The notes below the pieces were generated by a model. It searched no databases. It saw only the letters and a list, made by a program, of their open reading frames with translations, and had not been told where the DNA came from. Both the position numbers and the translations under genes were made by a program. Positions 25,555 through 34,165 of a stretch of 64,000 nucleotides of DNA are shown here, one piece after another. Source of the stretch: CALAED01 sp035765195 (GTDB lineage Bacteria; Actinomycetota; Actinomycetes; Streptosporangiales; Streptosporangiaceae); contig DASTYC010000024.1 in assembly GCA_035765195.1 (NCBI GenBank), forward strand, positions 86,760 through 150,759. The letters are read 5' to 3'. Every line of letters begins with the position of its first letter. Position 1 is the first letter of the stretch.

Positions 25555-27195
25555 ATGCAGGAGAATCTGGCAAGCCTGTACGAGATTGTCGCTGACATCG
25601 CAGGTGATCACCCAGCGGCCCTCCAAGGTTCCACCCGTCGCACCTGGCGCGAGCTGGACGAGCGCGCGGCCCGGCTGGCCCGCTATCTCGCCGACGCCGG
25701 CGTCGAGCCGGGCGACCGCGTCGCGATCGCGCTGTACAGCGGCCTGGAGTACGTCGAGACCATCCTCGCGGTGATGAAGCTGCGCTGCGCCCAGGTGAAC
25801 GTCAACTACCGCTACCGCGAGCGCGAGTTCCGCGAGCTGCTCGACGACGCCGGGCCGAGCGCCCTGGTGATGGACAGCGCGCTGACGCCGGTGGCCGCCG
25901 CCGCGCTCGCCCGGCTGCCGCGTGTCCACACCGTCCTGCGGTGTGGCGAGCCGCCCGAGCCGCCCGACCCGCTCGCCGGCCGCGCCGACGACTACGAGCG
26001 CGTGATGACCGAGGCGCAGCCGCTGCCGCGCGCCGAGCGCTCCGGCGAGGACGAGTGGCTCATGTTCACCGGCGGCACGACGGGGCGCCCGAAGGGCGTC
26101 GTGTGGCGGCAGGCCGATCTGGTGCGGCACACGTTGACGTCCGGAAACGCCCTGCTCGGCCGGTCGGCGCCCGCCGATGTCGCCGAGTTTCGCGACTCGA
26201 TCCGGCAGGCGCTGGCCGACCCGCGCCGCCCGGTCACACTGATCGTTCCGCCGCTGATGCACGGCACCGGCATGTACACCGCGCTCAGCACGCTCGCCGT
26301 CGCCGGCACCGTCGTCTTCCGCACCGCCCGTTCGCACGACCCCGACGAGGTCGCCGCGATCATCGAGCAGCATCCGGTCACCGATCTTTGCATCGTGGGC
26401 GACGCCTTCGCGAAACCGCTCGCCGACGCGCTCGACCGGGCCGCGGCCGCCGGGCGTCCGTACGACCTCGCGAGCCTGCGCCGGATCGTCAGCGTCGGGG
26501 TGACCTGGAGCGCGGAGGTCAAGGCGCGGCTGCTGCGGCACTGCGACGCCCGGCTCGACGACATCATCGCGGCCTCCGAGGGCGGCCCGTTCGCCCGTTC
26601 CGTGACGTTCCGCGGCGAACGCAGCATCACCTCGCGATTCGAGCTCACCCCCGGCGCGAGAGTGATCGACGAGGCCGGCAACGACGTCGCGCCCGGCTCC
26701 GGGCAGGTCGGCATGCTGGCCGCGCCGGCATCGCCGGCCACGCACTATCTCGGCGATCCGGCGAAGAGCGCGCTGACCTTCCGCGACATCGACGGGCAGC
26801 GCTACGTCGTCCCCGGCGACCTCGCCACGCTCGAGGCCGACGGCACGCTCGTCCTGCTCGGCCGCGACGGCCGGGTGATCAACACCGGCGGCGAGAAGGT
26901 CTACGCCGAGGAGGTCGAGCAGGTCATCGCCCGTCACCCCGACGTCGATGACGTCTATGTCCTCGGCGTTCCCGACGAACGCTGGGGGCACCGGATCGCG
27001 GCCGTCGTCGCGGTCCCCACGGGCAAGCACCTCACCGCCGAGGAGGTACGGGCCTGCGTGACGGCCGAGCTCGCCGACTACAAGCAGCCCCGCGACATCG
27101 TCTTCGTCGACGAGCTTCGCCGCAGTCCCGCCGGCAAGGCCGACCTGACCTGGGCGCGCTCCGTTCTGGAGGACGCGGCCGGCCGTTCCGCCTGA
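25555..27195 (+). CDS. Acyl-CoA synthetase (AMP-forming), FadD-type
   Basis: A 546-residue ANL-superfamily ligase activating a carboxylic acid as acyl-AMP and then acyl-CoA. Visible motifs are P-loop MFTGGTTGRPKGV (about 167-179), A5-like ASEGG (about 341), the hinge GDLATLEADGTLVLLGRD (about 422-439), NTGGEKVYAEEVE (about 443-455) and the catalytic Lys in SPAGKADL near residue 526. It resembles bile-acid/cholate- or long-chain acyl-CoA ligases of actinobacteria. AAGGA precedes ATG 25555. It opens the catabolic island but is convergent with the GH5 gene, so it is a separate unit. The acyl substrate is unknown. Confidence 0.92.
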   Translation: MQENLASLYEIVADIAGDHPAALQGSTRRTWRELDERAARLARYLADAGVEPGDRVAIALYSGLEYVETILAVMKLRCAQVNVNYRYREREFRELLDDAGPSALVMDSALTPVAAAALARLPRVHTVLRCGEPPEPPDPLAGRADDYERVMTEAQPLPRAERSGEDEWLMFTGGTTGRPKGVVWRQADLVRHTLTSGNALLGRSAPADVAEFRDSIRQALADPRRPVTLIVPPLMHGTGMYTALSTLAVAGTVVFRTARSHDPDEVAAIIEQHPVTDLCIVGDAFAKPLADALDRAAAAGRPYDLASLRRIVSVGVTWSAEVKARLLRHCDARLDDIIAASEGGPFARSVTFRGERSITSRFELTPGARVIDEAGNDVAPGSGQVGMLAAPASPATHYLGDPAKSALTFRDIDGQRYVVPGDLATLEADGTLVLLGRDGRVINTGGEKVYAEEVEQVIARHPDVDDVYVLGVPDERWGHRIAAVVAVPTGKHLTAEEVRACVTAELADYKQPRDIVFVDELRRSPAGKADLTWARSVLEDAAGRSA

Positions 27196-27205
27196 CGGGT
27201 GCCGC

Positions 27206-27235
27206 CTGACGGCGGCGGCGCGGCTCAGCCGTCAG
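27206..27235. terminator. Hairpin between convergent genes
   Basis: CTGACGGC (27206-27213) and GCCGTCAG (27228-27235) pair across a 14-base loop in the 43-base gap between the acyl-CoA ligase and the convergent GH5 gene. GTCAGCC is repeated downstream. A bidirectional terminator is likely. Confidence 0.5.
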
Positions 27236-27238
27236 CCG

Positions 27239-28624
27239 TCAGCCGGCTCGGAGTTGGTCGGCGAGCGCGGTCCGGACGTCGCAGTTGGCCAGCGCGAAGG
27301 AGTCGGCGAGGGCGATGAGGTCGGCGTCGCCGAGCCCGCGGAACAGCTCGGCGTACTCGTAGGCCAGCGGCTGGGCGACGGTGATGTTGAGGATGAGCGT
27401 GCGGACCCAGTCGAAGCGGCCCCAGGGGTAGGGGTCGAAGCCGGGGAACTCGCGGGCCATCATGTCCTGGAACGGCTTGGTCACCTCGCCGGGGCCGGTG
27501 CCGTCGCTGCCCCACTGGTCGGCGCCGAGGCGGTTCTTCTTCGCCACGAAGTCGCCGAAGTGGGTCAGGTACGGCGAGCCGGGACGGACCGTGACCAGGC
27601 CCTGGCGGCCGATGTCCTTGTACAGCCAGATTGACCAGCCGGCGCCGTCGCCACGGTAGATGTCGAGCTGGTCGCCGAGGAGCCGGCGGCGCATCGCGTC
27701 GACGCGCTCGTCGCCGGTGTAGATCGGGCCGAACTCCCCCACCCACACGGGGGTGCCGGTGCGGCGGCAGTACTCGGTGCGCTCCAGGTACTTGGCCTCG
27801 AGCGCCGCCCTGTCGTAGTACGTGCCGTCCGTCTCGCCGGGGTAGTCGCCGCCGCGGCCCAGCCCGGGGGCCGCGTAGTCGTGGCAGACATAGACGGTGT
27901 TGTCCCACGGCTCGGCGAAGATGTCGAACTCGGTCGAGTAGGTGTTGCCGTCGAGGAACAGGATGTGCCGGCCGTCGATCGCTCGGATCGCCTCGACCAG
28001 GCGGCGGTAGAACGGCCCGACGACCGCGCGCGACTCGTCCGCGGGCTCGTTGATCGGGTTGTACCCGGCCACCCAGGGATTGTCCTTGTAGTGGTCGGCG
28101 ATGGCCTCCCAGATCGCCACCACGCGGTCCTGGAAATGGGGGTGCTCCCAGAACGCCGCCCGGTGCGTCGGGTTGTCGGAGTGCCAGTGGTGGTTCTGCC
28201 CGCCGGGCAGCGCGTGCAGGTCGATGACGGAGTAGATGCCGTGCCCGGCGCAGGTCTCGATGGCCCGGTCCAGGTGCCGGAAGCCCTCCTGCTTGAACGC
28301 GAACGGCTTGGCGTCGTCCTCGAAATGGTGGTAGTTGACCGGGATTCGCACGCAGTTCATCCCGAGATCGGCCAGCAGCCTCGCGTCCTCCTCGGCGAAG
28401 AACGCGGTGAGCAGCCGCTCGAAGAACAGCTCGTAGCGATCGTCGCCCAGCACCGCCCGCACGGTCGAGCGCATCAGCGACTCGTTGGCGGAATAGCCGG
28501 TGATGAAGTTCTCCATGTTCAGCCAGCCGCCCACGGCGGCTCCCCGCAGCCGCACCTCGGCGCCGGTCTGGTCGACGAACCGGCGGCCCGAGGTGCGCAG
28601 GAAAGGGGTGGTGGTCGTCGTCAT
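27239..28624 (-). CDS. Intracellular glycoside hydrolase family 5 (cellulase-type)
   Basis: A 461-residue GH5 TIM-barrel hydrolase. NCVRIPVNYHHF (about 110-121), the acid/base Glu in NPINEPADE (about 190-198) and the nucleophile region VWVGEFGPIY (about 291-300) are present. There is no signal peptide and no carbohydrate-binding module, so it acts on imported or endogenous glycosides rather than polymeric cellulose. GGAG precedes ATG 28624. It is divergent from an epimerase-like SDR gene, and both promoters have GAAAN(1-2)TTTC boxes of the kind seen in sugar regulons. The family is certain, the substrate unknown. Confidence 0.9.
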   Translation of the reverse strand: MTTTTTPFLRTSGRRFVDQTGAEVRLRGAAVGGWLNMENFITGYSANESLMRSTVRAVLGDDRYELFFERLLTAFFAEEDARLLADLGMNCVRIPVNYHHFEDDAKPFAFKQEGFRHLDRAIETCAGHGIYSVIDLHALPGGQNHHWHSDNPTHRAAFWEHPHFQDRVVAIWEAIADHYKDNPWVAGYNPINEPADESRAVVGPFYRRLVEAIRAIDGRHILFLDGNTYSTEFDIFAEPWDNTVYVCHDYAAPGLGRGGDYPGETDGTYYDRAALEAKYLERTEYCRRTGTPVWVGEFGPIYTGDERVDAMRRRLLGDQLDIYRGDGAGWSIWLYKDIGRQGLVTVRPGSPYLTHFGDFVAKKNRLGADQWGSDGTGPGEVTKPFQDMMAREFPGFDPYPWGRFDWVRTLILNITVAQPLAYEYAELFRGLGDADLIALADSFALANCDVRTALADQLRAG

Positions 28625-28650
28625 CGCCGCTCCGATGCTGTCGCTTATCG

Positions 28651-28849
28651 GAAAGTTTCGGAAACTGTACTGAGGGCGGACCTGGCCATGTCAAGGACGA
28701 GGCTGGAACTGTAGCAGTGGAGTTCGGGGGGTCCTGGCCTGCGGAGCGGGCTCTTCCGGTCCGCCCAGTCACCTTGACGTTCGCGATCGGGCGGCTCTAC
28801 GTTGTGAGCGCGATGGCGCGCGGCTGGACTGGATCTGGCGAAACTTTTC
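28651..28849. promoter_or_regulatory. GAAA-TTTC palindromes in the GH5/SDR divergent promoter
   Basis: GAAAGTTTC (28651-28659), inside GGAAAGTTTCGG, lies 27 bases before the GH5 start. A related GAAACTTTTC (28840-28849) lies 50 bases before the SDR start. Such boxes resemble operators of LacI/ROK-type sugar regulators in actinomycetes. No regulator gene is adjacent. Confidence 0.45.
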
Positions 28850-28898
28850 CGGCTCCGCTCGAGTCTCCCGGGCCGCCGACACGACGCTGGAGCCCCGC

Positions 28899-29912
28899 AT
28901 GAAGGTTCTCTACATCGGCGGTACCGGCACGATCAGCTCGGCCTGCGTGGCCGAGTCGGTGCGCCAGGGCCACGATGTGCACCTGCTGAACCGCGGCCGG
29001 ACCGCCGCCCGCCGCCCACCGCCCGACGGCGTCACCACGATCACCGGCGACGTCCAGGACCCCGAGTCGACGCGCCGGGCGCTCACCGGGACCTACGACT
29101 GCGTCCTGAACTTCCTGAGCTACAACGCCAAGGACGCGACGGCCATGGTGGATCTGCTGACCGGCCGCACCGGCCAGTACATCCACATCAGCAGCGCGTC
29201 CGTCTATCACAAGCCGGTGCGGAGCGTTCCGTTCGTGGAGTCCACGCCGCGCCACAACCCCTACCTGCCCTACGCCCGCGACAAGATCGCCGCCGAGGAC
29301 GCACTGCGCCGGGCGTACGAGGAGCGCGACTTCCCGGTCACCATCGTGCGGCCCTCGCACACCTACGACGACGCGCACCCCCCGCTGCCCGGCGAGTGGA
29401 CGGCGTGGGACCGCGTCGTGCGCGGCGCCGAACTCGTGGTGCCCGGCGACGGCACCAGCCTGTGGACGCTCACGCACGCGCGCGACTTCGCCGTCGGTCT
29501 TGCCGGGCTGATCGGCCACTGGCCGGCCATCGGCGAGGACTTCCACATCACCTCCGACGAGGCGCTGAGCTGGAACGAGATCTACGGCATCATCGCCCGC
29601 GCCGCCGGGACCGAGGCCAGGCTGGTGCACCTGCCGTCGGACTTCTTCCCGCTCGTGGCCCCCGACTGGTTCTGGTCGGCCGGGATCCTCGGCGACCTGC
29701 GGTACAGCGCGGTGTTCGACAACACCAAGATCAAACGGTTCGTCCCGTCGTTCCGGCCGGTGATCACCTGGTCGGCGGGCGCCCGGCGGCTGCTGGCCTG
29801 GCGCGCCGCGCACGCCGAGCACACCCGGCCCGATCCCGGCACCGACGCGGTGCTGGCCCGGCTGGTCGAGGCGCACCGCCGGGCCGTCGCCGCGGTGTCG
29901 GCGGGCTCGTGA
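28899..29912 (+). CDS. NAD-dependent epimerase/dehydratase family SDR
   Basis: A 337-residue extended short-chain dehydrogenase/reductase. The N-terminal VLYIGGTGTISSACV holds the G-x-x-G-x-x-G NAD(P) motif, SSASVYHK (about 97-104) supplies the catalytic Ser, and YARDK (about 126-130) supplies the Tyr-x-x-x-Lys pair. Such proteins epimerise, dehydrate or reduce nucleotide sugars or related alcohols. GGAG precedes ATG 28899. Its stop overlaps the start of an aldo/keto reductase, and it is divergent from a GH5 gene, so a joint role in processing a released sugar is plausible. Confidence 0.88.
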   Translation: MKVLYIGGTGTISSACVAESVRQGHDVHLLNRGRTAARRPPPDGVTTITGDVQDPESTRRALTGTYDCVLNFLSYNAKDATAMVDLLTGRTGQYIHISSASVYHKPVRSVPFVESTPRHNPYLPYARDKIAAEDALRRAYEERDFPVTIVRPSHTYDDAHPPLPGEWTAWDRVVRGAELVVPGDGTSLWTLTHARDFAVGLAGLIGHWPAIGEDFHITSDEALSWNEIYGIIARAAGTEARLVHLPSDFFPLVAPDWFWSAGILGDLRYSAVFDNTKIKRFVPSFRPVITWSAGARRLLAWRAAHAEHTRPDPGTDAVLARLVEAHRRAVAAVSAGS

Positions 29913-30889
29913 TGGCGGCGACCGACGGCCCGCCGCGGGCCGATCTCACCGCGCGCCGGCCGTTCGGCCGCACCGGCCTGAGCGTGACGTCCATCTGCGT
30001 CGGGACCAGCCCGCTGGCGAGCGTGCCCCGGCTGTACGGCTATGAGGTCGACGACGAACGCGCGGAGGCCACGGTCGAGGCGGTGCTCGACGGCCCCTTC
30101 AACTTCCTCGACACGTCCAACAACTACGGCGGCGGCAGCGCCGAGCGCCGCATCGGCGCGGTGCTGCGGCGCCGCCCGCTGCCGGAGGGGTTCGTGCTGG
30201 CCACCAAGGCCGACGCCGACCCGGCCACCGGCGACTTCTCCGGCGACCGGGTGCGCCGCTCGGTGGCGGAGAGCCTGGACCGGCTCGGCCTGGACTTCGT
30301 GCCGATGATGTATCTGCACGACCCCGAGTTCCACATCACGTTCGAGGAGGCCATGGCGCCCGGCGGCCCGGTCGAGGCGCTGGCGGGGCTGCGCGACGCC
30401 GGGGTCGTCGGCCACATCGGGATCGCCGGCGGGCCGGTGGAGTTGATGCGCCGCTACGTCCGCACCGACGTGTTCGAGGCGGTGATCAGCCACAACCGCT
30501 GGACCCTGGTCAACCGCGACGCCGACCCGTTGATCGACGACGCGCTGGCACGCGGCATGGCCTTCGTCAACGGCGCCCCGTACGGCGGCGGCATGCTGGT
30601 CAAAGGCCCCGACGTCCAGCCCCGCTACGCGTACCGCGACACCGGCGAGCCGGTGCGCGAGGCGGTCCGGGCGATGCGGCGGGCATGCGACGCCCACGGC
30701 GTGCCCCTGGCGGCCGCCGCGCTGCGGTTCTCGCTGCGCGACCCCAGGGTGACCTCCACCATCGTCGGGGTGTCCACACCCGCGCGGATAGCGGCCACCG
30801 CCGAACTCGCCACCACCCCGATCCCCGACGAGCTGTGGGACGAGCTCGACCGCCGCGTCCCCGGCCCACCCGGCTGGCTGGAGGACTGA
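29912..30889 (+). CDS. Aldo/keto reductase
   Basis: A 325-residue NAD(P)H-dependent (beta/alpha)8 aldo-keto reductase. The catalytic tetrad is visible: Asp and Tyr in FLDTSNNYGGG (about 53-63), Lys in VLATKADAD (about 84-92) and His in MMYLHDPEFH (about 122-131). GRTGLSVTSICVGTSPLA at the N-terminus is typical of the L-fucose/D-threo-aldose dehydrogenase-like branch. It is translationally coupled to the SDR gene by a TGATG overlap; GTG 29909 is an alternative start. It likely oxidises or reduces a sugar or aldehyde in the same pathway. Confidence 0.9.
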   Translation: MAATDGPPRADLTARRPFGRTGLSVTSICVGTSPLASVPRLYGYEVDDERAEATVEAVLDGPFNFLDTSNNYGGGSAERRIGAVLRRRPLPEGFVLATKADADPATGDFSGDRVRRSVAESLDRLGLDFVPMMYLHDPEFHITFEEAMAPGGPVEALAGLRDAGVVGHIGIAGGPVELMRRYVRTDVFEAVISHNRWTLVNRDADPLIDDALARGMAFVNGAPYGGGMLVKGPDVQPRYAYRDTGEPVREAVRAMRRACDAHGVPLAAAALRFSLRDPRVTSTIVGVSTPARIAATAELATTPIPDELWDELDRRVPGPPGWLED

Positions 30890-30930
30890 CCGGGCCCGCG
30901 CGCGGCGCCGGGCACGGCATGGTCAGCCGT

Positions 30931-31755
30931 TCACATCCACCCGCCGTCGACGACCCAGTTCTGGCCGGTGCACATCGCGCTGTCGTCGGCCGCCAGCCAC
31001 AGCACCAGCCGCGCCACATCGGCCGGCATGACGTGGTCCTTCAGCGACTGGGCGGCGGCGACCTTGGCCAGCGTCTCGGGCGTGATCCACTGCGCGATCT
31101 GCTTCTCGGTGAGGACCCAGCCGGGGATGACGCAGTTGACGCGGATCCGGTGCGGTCCGAGCTCGCGCGCGAGCGTCCGGGTCAGGCCCTCGATGCCGGC
31201 CTTGGCGGTGATGTACGCGGGGAGACCGACGAAGTCGGCGTGCGCGCTGATCGAGCCGAGGTTGATGATCGATCCGCCGCCGAGCGCGCGCATGCCGTCC
31301 GCGACCGCCTGAATCGCGAAGAAGTGGTGCCGCAGGTTCACCGCCATCGCGTCGTCCCACAGCTCCTCGTCCACCGTCGCGCTGTCGTGGCGCTTGTCGC
31401 TGGCGGCGTTGTTGACGAGGATCGAGATCGGCCCGAGCGTCTCACCGACCCGCGCCACCGCCGCCCGCAACTGACCGATGTCGCGGACGTCGGCGGGCAC
31501 GAACAGCGGCTCGTGCCGGCCCGCGGCGGCCACCCGCTCGACCAGCCGCTTCGCGCCGGTGGCGTCGATGTCCGCGAAGCCGACCCGGGCTCCCTGGTCC
31601 GCGAGCGCGGCGACGAACTCCGAACCCAGCCCGGTCGAGCCGCCGCTGATGAAGGCGACCCGGTCGCGCAGGCTGGGATAGACGGCATAGCGCCGCCCGG
31701 CACCCCCGCCGTGCTCGGCCCGGTCGGGCCGGGCGCTTTCGGGTTCGGCGGTCAC
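30931..31755 (-). CDS. SDR family oxidoreductase
   Basis: A 274-residue classical short-chain dehydrogenase. After a 30-residue leader, the NAD(P) motif SGGSTGLGSE (about 37-46), NNAAS (about 114-118), the catalytic Ser in NLGSISAH and YITAK (about 182-186) are in order. The GTG start 31755 follows GGAGG and overlaps the stop of the upstream alcohol dehydrogenase gene (GTGA), so the two are coupled. Likely role: second oxidation or reduction of the intermediate produced by that dehydrogenase. Substrate unknown. Confidence 0.9.
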   Translation of the reverse strand: MTAEPESARPDRAEHGGGAGRRYAVYPSLRDRVAFISGGSTGLGSEFVAALADQGARVGFADIDATGAKRLVERVAAAGRHEPLFVPADVRDIGQLRAAVARVGETLGPISILVNNAASDKRHDSATVDEELWDDAMAVNLRHHFFAIQAVADGMRALGGGSIINLGSISAHADFVGLPAYITAKAGIEGLTRTLARELGPHRIRVNCVIPGWVLTEKQIAQWITPETLAKVAAAQSLKDHVMPADVARLVLWLAADDSAMCTGQNWVVDGGWM

Positions 31756-32873
31756 CGCGAGTCCTCCGGGAGGATCACCACACCCCGGCCGGGCGCCCCC
31801 TCCGCCAGGTCGGCGAACGCTTCGTTGATGCGGTCCAACGGATACCTGCGGCCGATGAGCGCGTCCAGCGGCAGCCGGCCGGCGAGGTAGAGCTCGAACA
31901 ACCGGGGCAGGTCGATGAGCGGGTTGGCGGAGCCGTACAGGCTGCCGATCACGCGCTTTTCCTGCTGGACCAGGACGTTCAGCGGCACGTCGAACGTGGC
32001 GCCGACCGCGCCGAGCCCGACCACCACGAGCGTCCCGCCCGGCCGGAGCACCTCGATCGCCGTCGTCAGGGTGGCCGGCCTGCCGATCGCCTCGATCGCC
32101 CACTCGGCGCCGCCCGGCCGGATCTCGCGGATGGCCGCCGCAAGATCGTCCTCCCCGGAGGCGTCCACGGTGTGGGTCGCGCCGAGTCGTTTCGCCATGG
32201 CCAGCCGGTCGGAGACGACGTCCACGACGATGATCGGGTTGGCGCCGGCGAGCACGGCCCCGAGGACGCTCGACAGCCCGACGCCGCCCGCCCCGAAGAT
32301 CACGATGCCGTCACCCGCGCACCGGCCGACCGCGTTGAGCACCGCGCCCACCCCGGTGATGACGGCGCAGCCCGTGATGGCGGCGATCTCGGCCGGCACG
32401 CCCGGCGGGACGGGCACCACGGCGCGCTCGCTCACCACGCAGTACTCGGCGAAGCAGGACACGCCCAGCAGATGATGGACGGGCGCGCCATCGGCGCTCA
32501 GCCGCGTGGTCCCGTCGAGCAAGCCGCCCGACGCGGCCAGGACGCGGGTCGCCTCGCACAGGACCGGCCGCCCGGCCAGGCAGTAGCGGCACCGGCCGCA
32601 CCTCGGCCGCCACATCAGGCAGACCCGCTGCCCCGGCGCGAACCGGGTGACCCCGGGTCCCACGGCCTCGATCACGCCCGCGCCCTCGTGGCCGGGCACG
32701 ACCGGCAGCGGGCTGCGCAGGTCGCCGCTGAGGTAGTGCTGATCGCTGTGGCACACGCCCGCCGCCTCGACCCGGACCAGGACCTCGCCCTCGTGCGGCG
32801 GGTCGAGCAGCAGATCGCGAACGACGAGCGGCGTCCCGGTCCGTTCGAGCAGCGCGGCTATCATCCGACCCAT
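31752..32873 (-). CDS. Zinc-dependent alcohol dehydrogenase (MDR family)
   Basis: A 373-residue medium-chain dehydrogenase. Catalytic zinc ligands lie in GVCHSDQHY (about 38-46) and GHEGAG (about 60-65), and the structural zinc site in CGRCRYCLAGRPVLC (about 92-106). IFGAGGVGLSS (about 194-204) is the NAD(P)-binding glycine motif. It ends with RGVVILPED-type residues like related NAD/mycofactocin-linked enzymes. It is the first gene of a two-gene unit with the downstream SDR, preceded by a 200-base gap that contains a terminator for the UGSC operon. Confidence 0.9.
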   Translation of the reverse strand: MGRMIAALLERTGTPLVVRDLLLDPPHEGEVLVRVEAAGVCHSDQHYLSGDLRSPLPVVPGHEGAGVIEAVGPGVTRFAPGQRVCLMWRPRCGRCRYCLAGRPVLCEATRVLAASGGLLDGTTRLSADGAPVHHLLGVSCFAEYCVVSERAVVPVPPGVPAEIAAITGCAVITGVGAVLNAVGRCAGDGIVIFGAGGVGLSSVLGAVLAGANPIIVVDVVSDRLAMAKRLGATHTVDASGEDDLAAAIREIRPGGAEWAIEAIGRPATLTTAIEVLRPGGTLVVVGLGAVGATFDVPLNVLVQQEKRVIGSLYGSANPLIDLPRLFELYLAGRLPLDALIGRRYPLDRINEAFADLAEGAPGRGVVILPEDSR

Positions 32874-33011
32874 CCGTCCCCGACTCGATCATCGCAACGG
32901 TAAGAGCGCCGAACAATTACCGTCAATAGTTACGAATCGTTCGGGACGGTGACGACAGACCTGTTTCGGGATGCCGCGAATGGGGGCGGCGGATCCGACA
33001 CTCAGCTCACC

Positions 33012-33071
33012 ATCGTCGCAGCTCATCAGGGTGGGGTCGGCAAGCGCCCACCACGACGAGCCTGCGACGAT
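33012..33071 (-). terminator. Nested hairpin after the UGSC-type operon
   Basis: ATCGTCGCAG (33012-33021) pairs perfectly with CTGCGACGAT (33062-33071), and inside it GGTGGG (33030-33035) pairs with CCCACC (33047-33052). It starts six bases after the stop of the operon's last gene, as expected for a terminator. Confidence 0.65.
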
Positions 33072-33076
33072 CGGGA

Positions 33077-34165
33077 CTATTCCCTGAACTGAACGGCGCC
33101 GTCAGGGCTCATCGGCGGGTCGATCCGGGCGGAGATGCCGGACCAGATGCCGAACAGCCGGACCACCATCGAGATGCCGGCGTTCCGCGCGCCGGCCACC
33201 ATGATCGGCAGGTGCTTGGGCGAGTTCTCGGCGAAGAGCGGCTCGAACCCCTCGGCCGCGGCCGGGTCTTCGCCGTGGTCGCCCCTGGCCCCCTTCTCCG
33301 TCAGGGCCTTGCCGACCCGGATCAGATCGGCCGTCGGCCGCCCGCACCGCGCGACAAGCCAGGAGCGTACGTCCTCCTTGGTCATCCCCGCCTCGGCCAG
33401 CAGCTGCGCGTGCTCGGGGCAGAAGACGACCCCGGCGGCCGCGTTACGGAAGATCCAGCTCCCCGTGCGGGAGATCGTGTCGGCGAAGTCGGTGAGCAGC
33501 TTCTCCGGGTCGGCGGTGTGCCGGTTGTCGACGTACTCGCTGGTCCGCAGCAGGGTCGTGGACACCGCGTCGGCGCCGGCGGGCACGCCGCCGTCCACCG
33601 AGAGCGGCTCCCAGGGGCTTTCCTCTTCGTTCTCCCCGATGCACATCGCCCACCGGCCGGGGATGCCCTGGGTGGCCTGCTCGAAGACGTGCGGCACGAT
33701 CCCGAGCGCGTTGCGCACGATCAGCCCGATGGCGCGGGCGACGGTGGCGTTCGCGCGGAACCCGGGGCCGAACACGCCGCCGGTGCTGTTGAACCCGAGC
33801 CGCTGCCGGATCGGGCCGTTCACGACGATCAGCGGCGCGGGGCCGCTGGTGCTCTGCCATCCGCCGCCTACGGTCGCCCGTTCGAGCATCAGCGCGTCCC
33901 AGCAGGCCAGCACCACGGGGAAGTACTCGGGCCGGCAGCCGGCCATGACCGAGTTGATGGCCGCCAGCTCGACGGTCACCTCTCGCTTCAGATGGTCGAG
34001 CCGGCCGATGACCTCGTCGGCGGGCCGGGACGTGGCGGCGAGCAGTTCGTCGGTGCGTTCGCGGGTCGGCGGCACCACGGGGAGGCCGTCCGTCCAGCCC
34101 TGCTCGTAGATGTACTCGATGTCGCTTTGCGAAAGCGTGGTGTCCGTCGCCGCGCGCCCGTTCAT
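33077..34165 (-). CDS. UGSC-partner protein of unknown function
   Basis: A 362-residue soluble protein beginning with LSQSDIEYIYEQGWTDGLPVVPPTRE (about residues 11-36). I recognise this as the larger protein commonly found beside UGSC-family proteins, but no characterised reaction. Notable features are GGWQSTSGPAPLIVVNGP near residue 95, a Cys in FCPEH near residue 250, and a Gly-rich middle. It has no signal peptide or membrane segment. Its start overlaps the stop of the UGSC gene (ATGA), so the two are strictly coupled and probably form a complex. The gene sits in an alcohol/ketone catabolic island opposite an IclR regulator. Confidence 0.7.
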   Translation of the reverse strand: MNGRAATDTTLSQSDIEYIYEQGWTDGLPVVPPTRERTDELLAATSRPADEVIGRLDHLKREVTVELAAINSVMAGCRPEYFPVVLACWDALMLERATVGGGWQSTSGPAPLIVVNGPIRQRLGFNSTGGVFGPGFRANATVARAIGLIVRNALGIVPHVFEQATQGIPGRWAMCIGENEEESPWEPLSVDGGVPAGADAVSTTLLRTSEYVDNRHTADPEKLLTDFADTISRTGSWIFRNAAAGVVFCPEHAQLLAEAGMTKEDVRSWLVARCGRPTADLIRVGKALTEKGARGDHGEDPAAAEGFEPLFAENSPKHLPIMVAGARNAGISMVVRLFGIWSGISARIDPPMSPDGAVQFRE

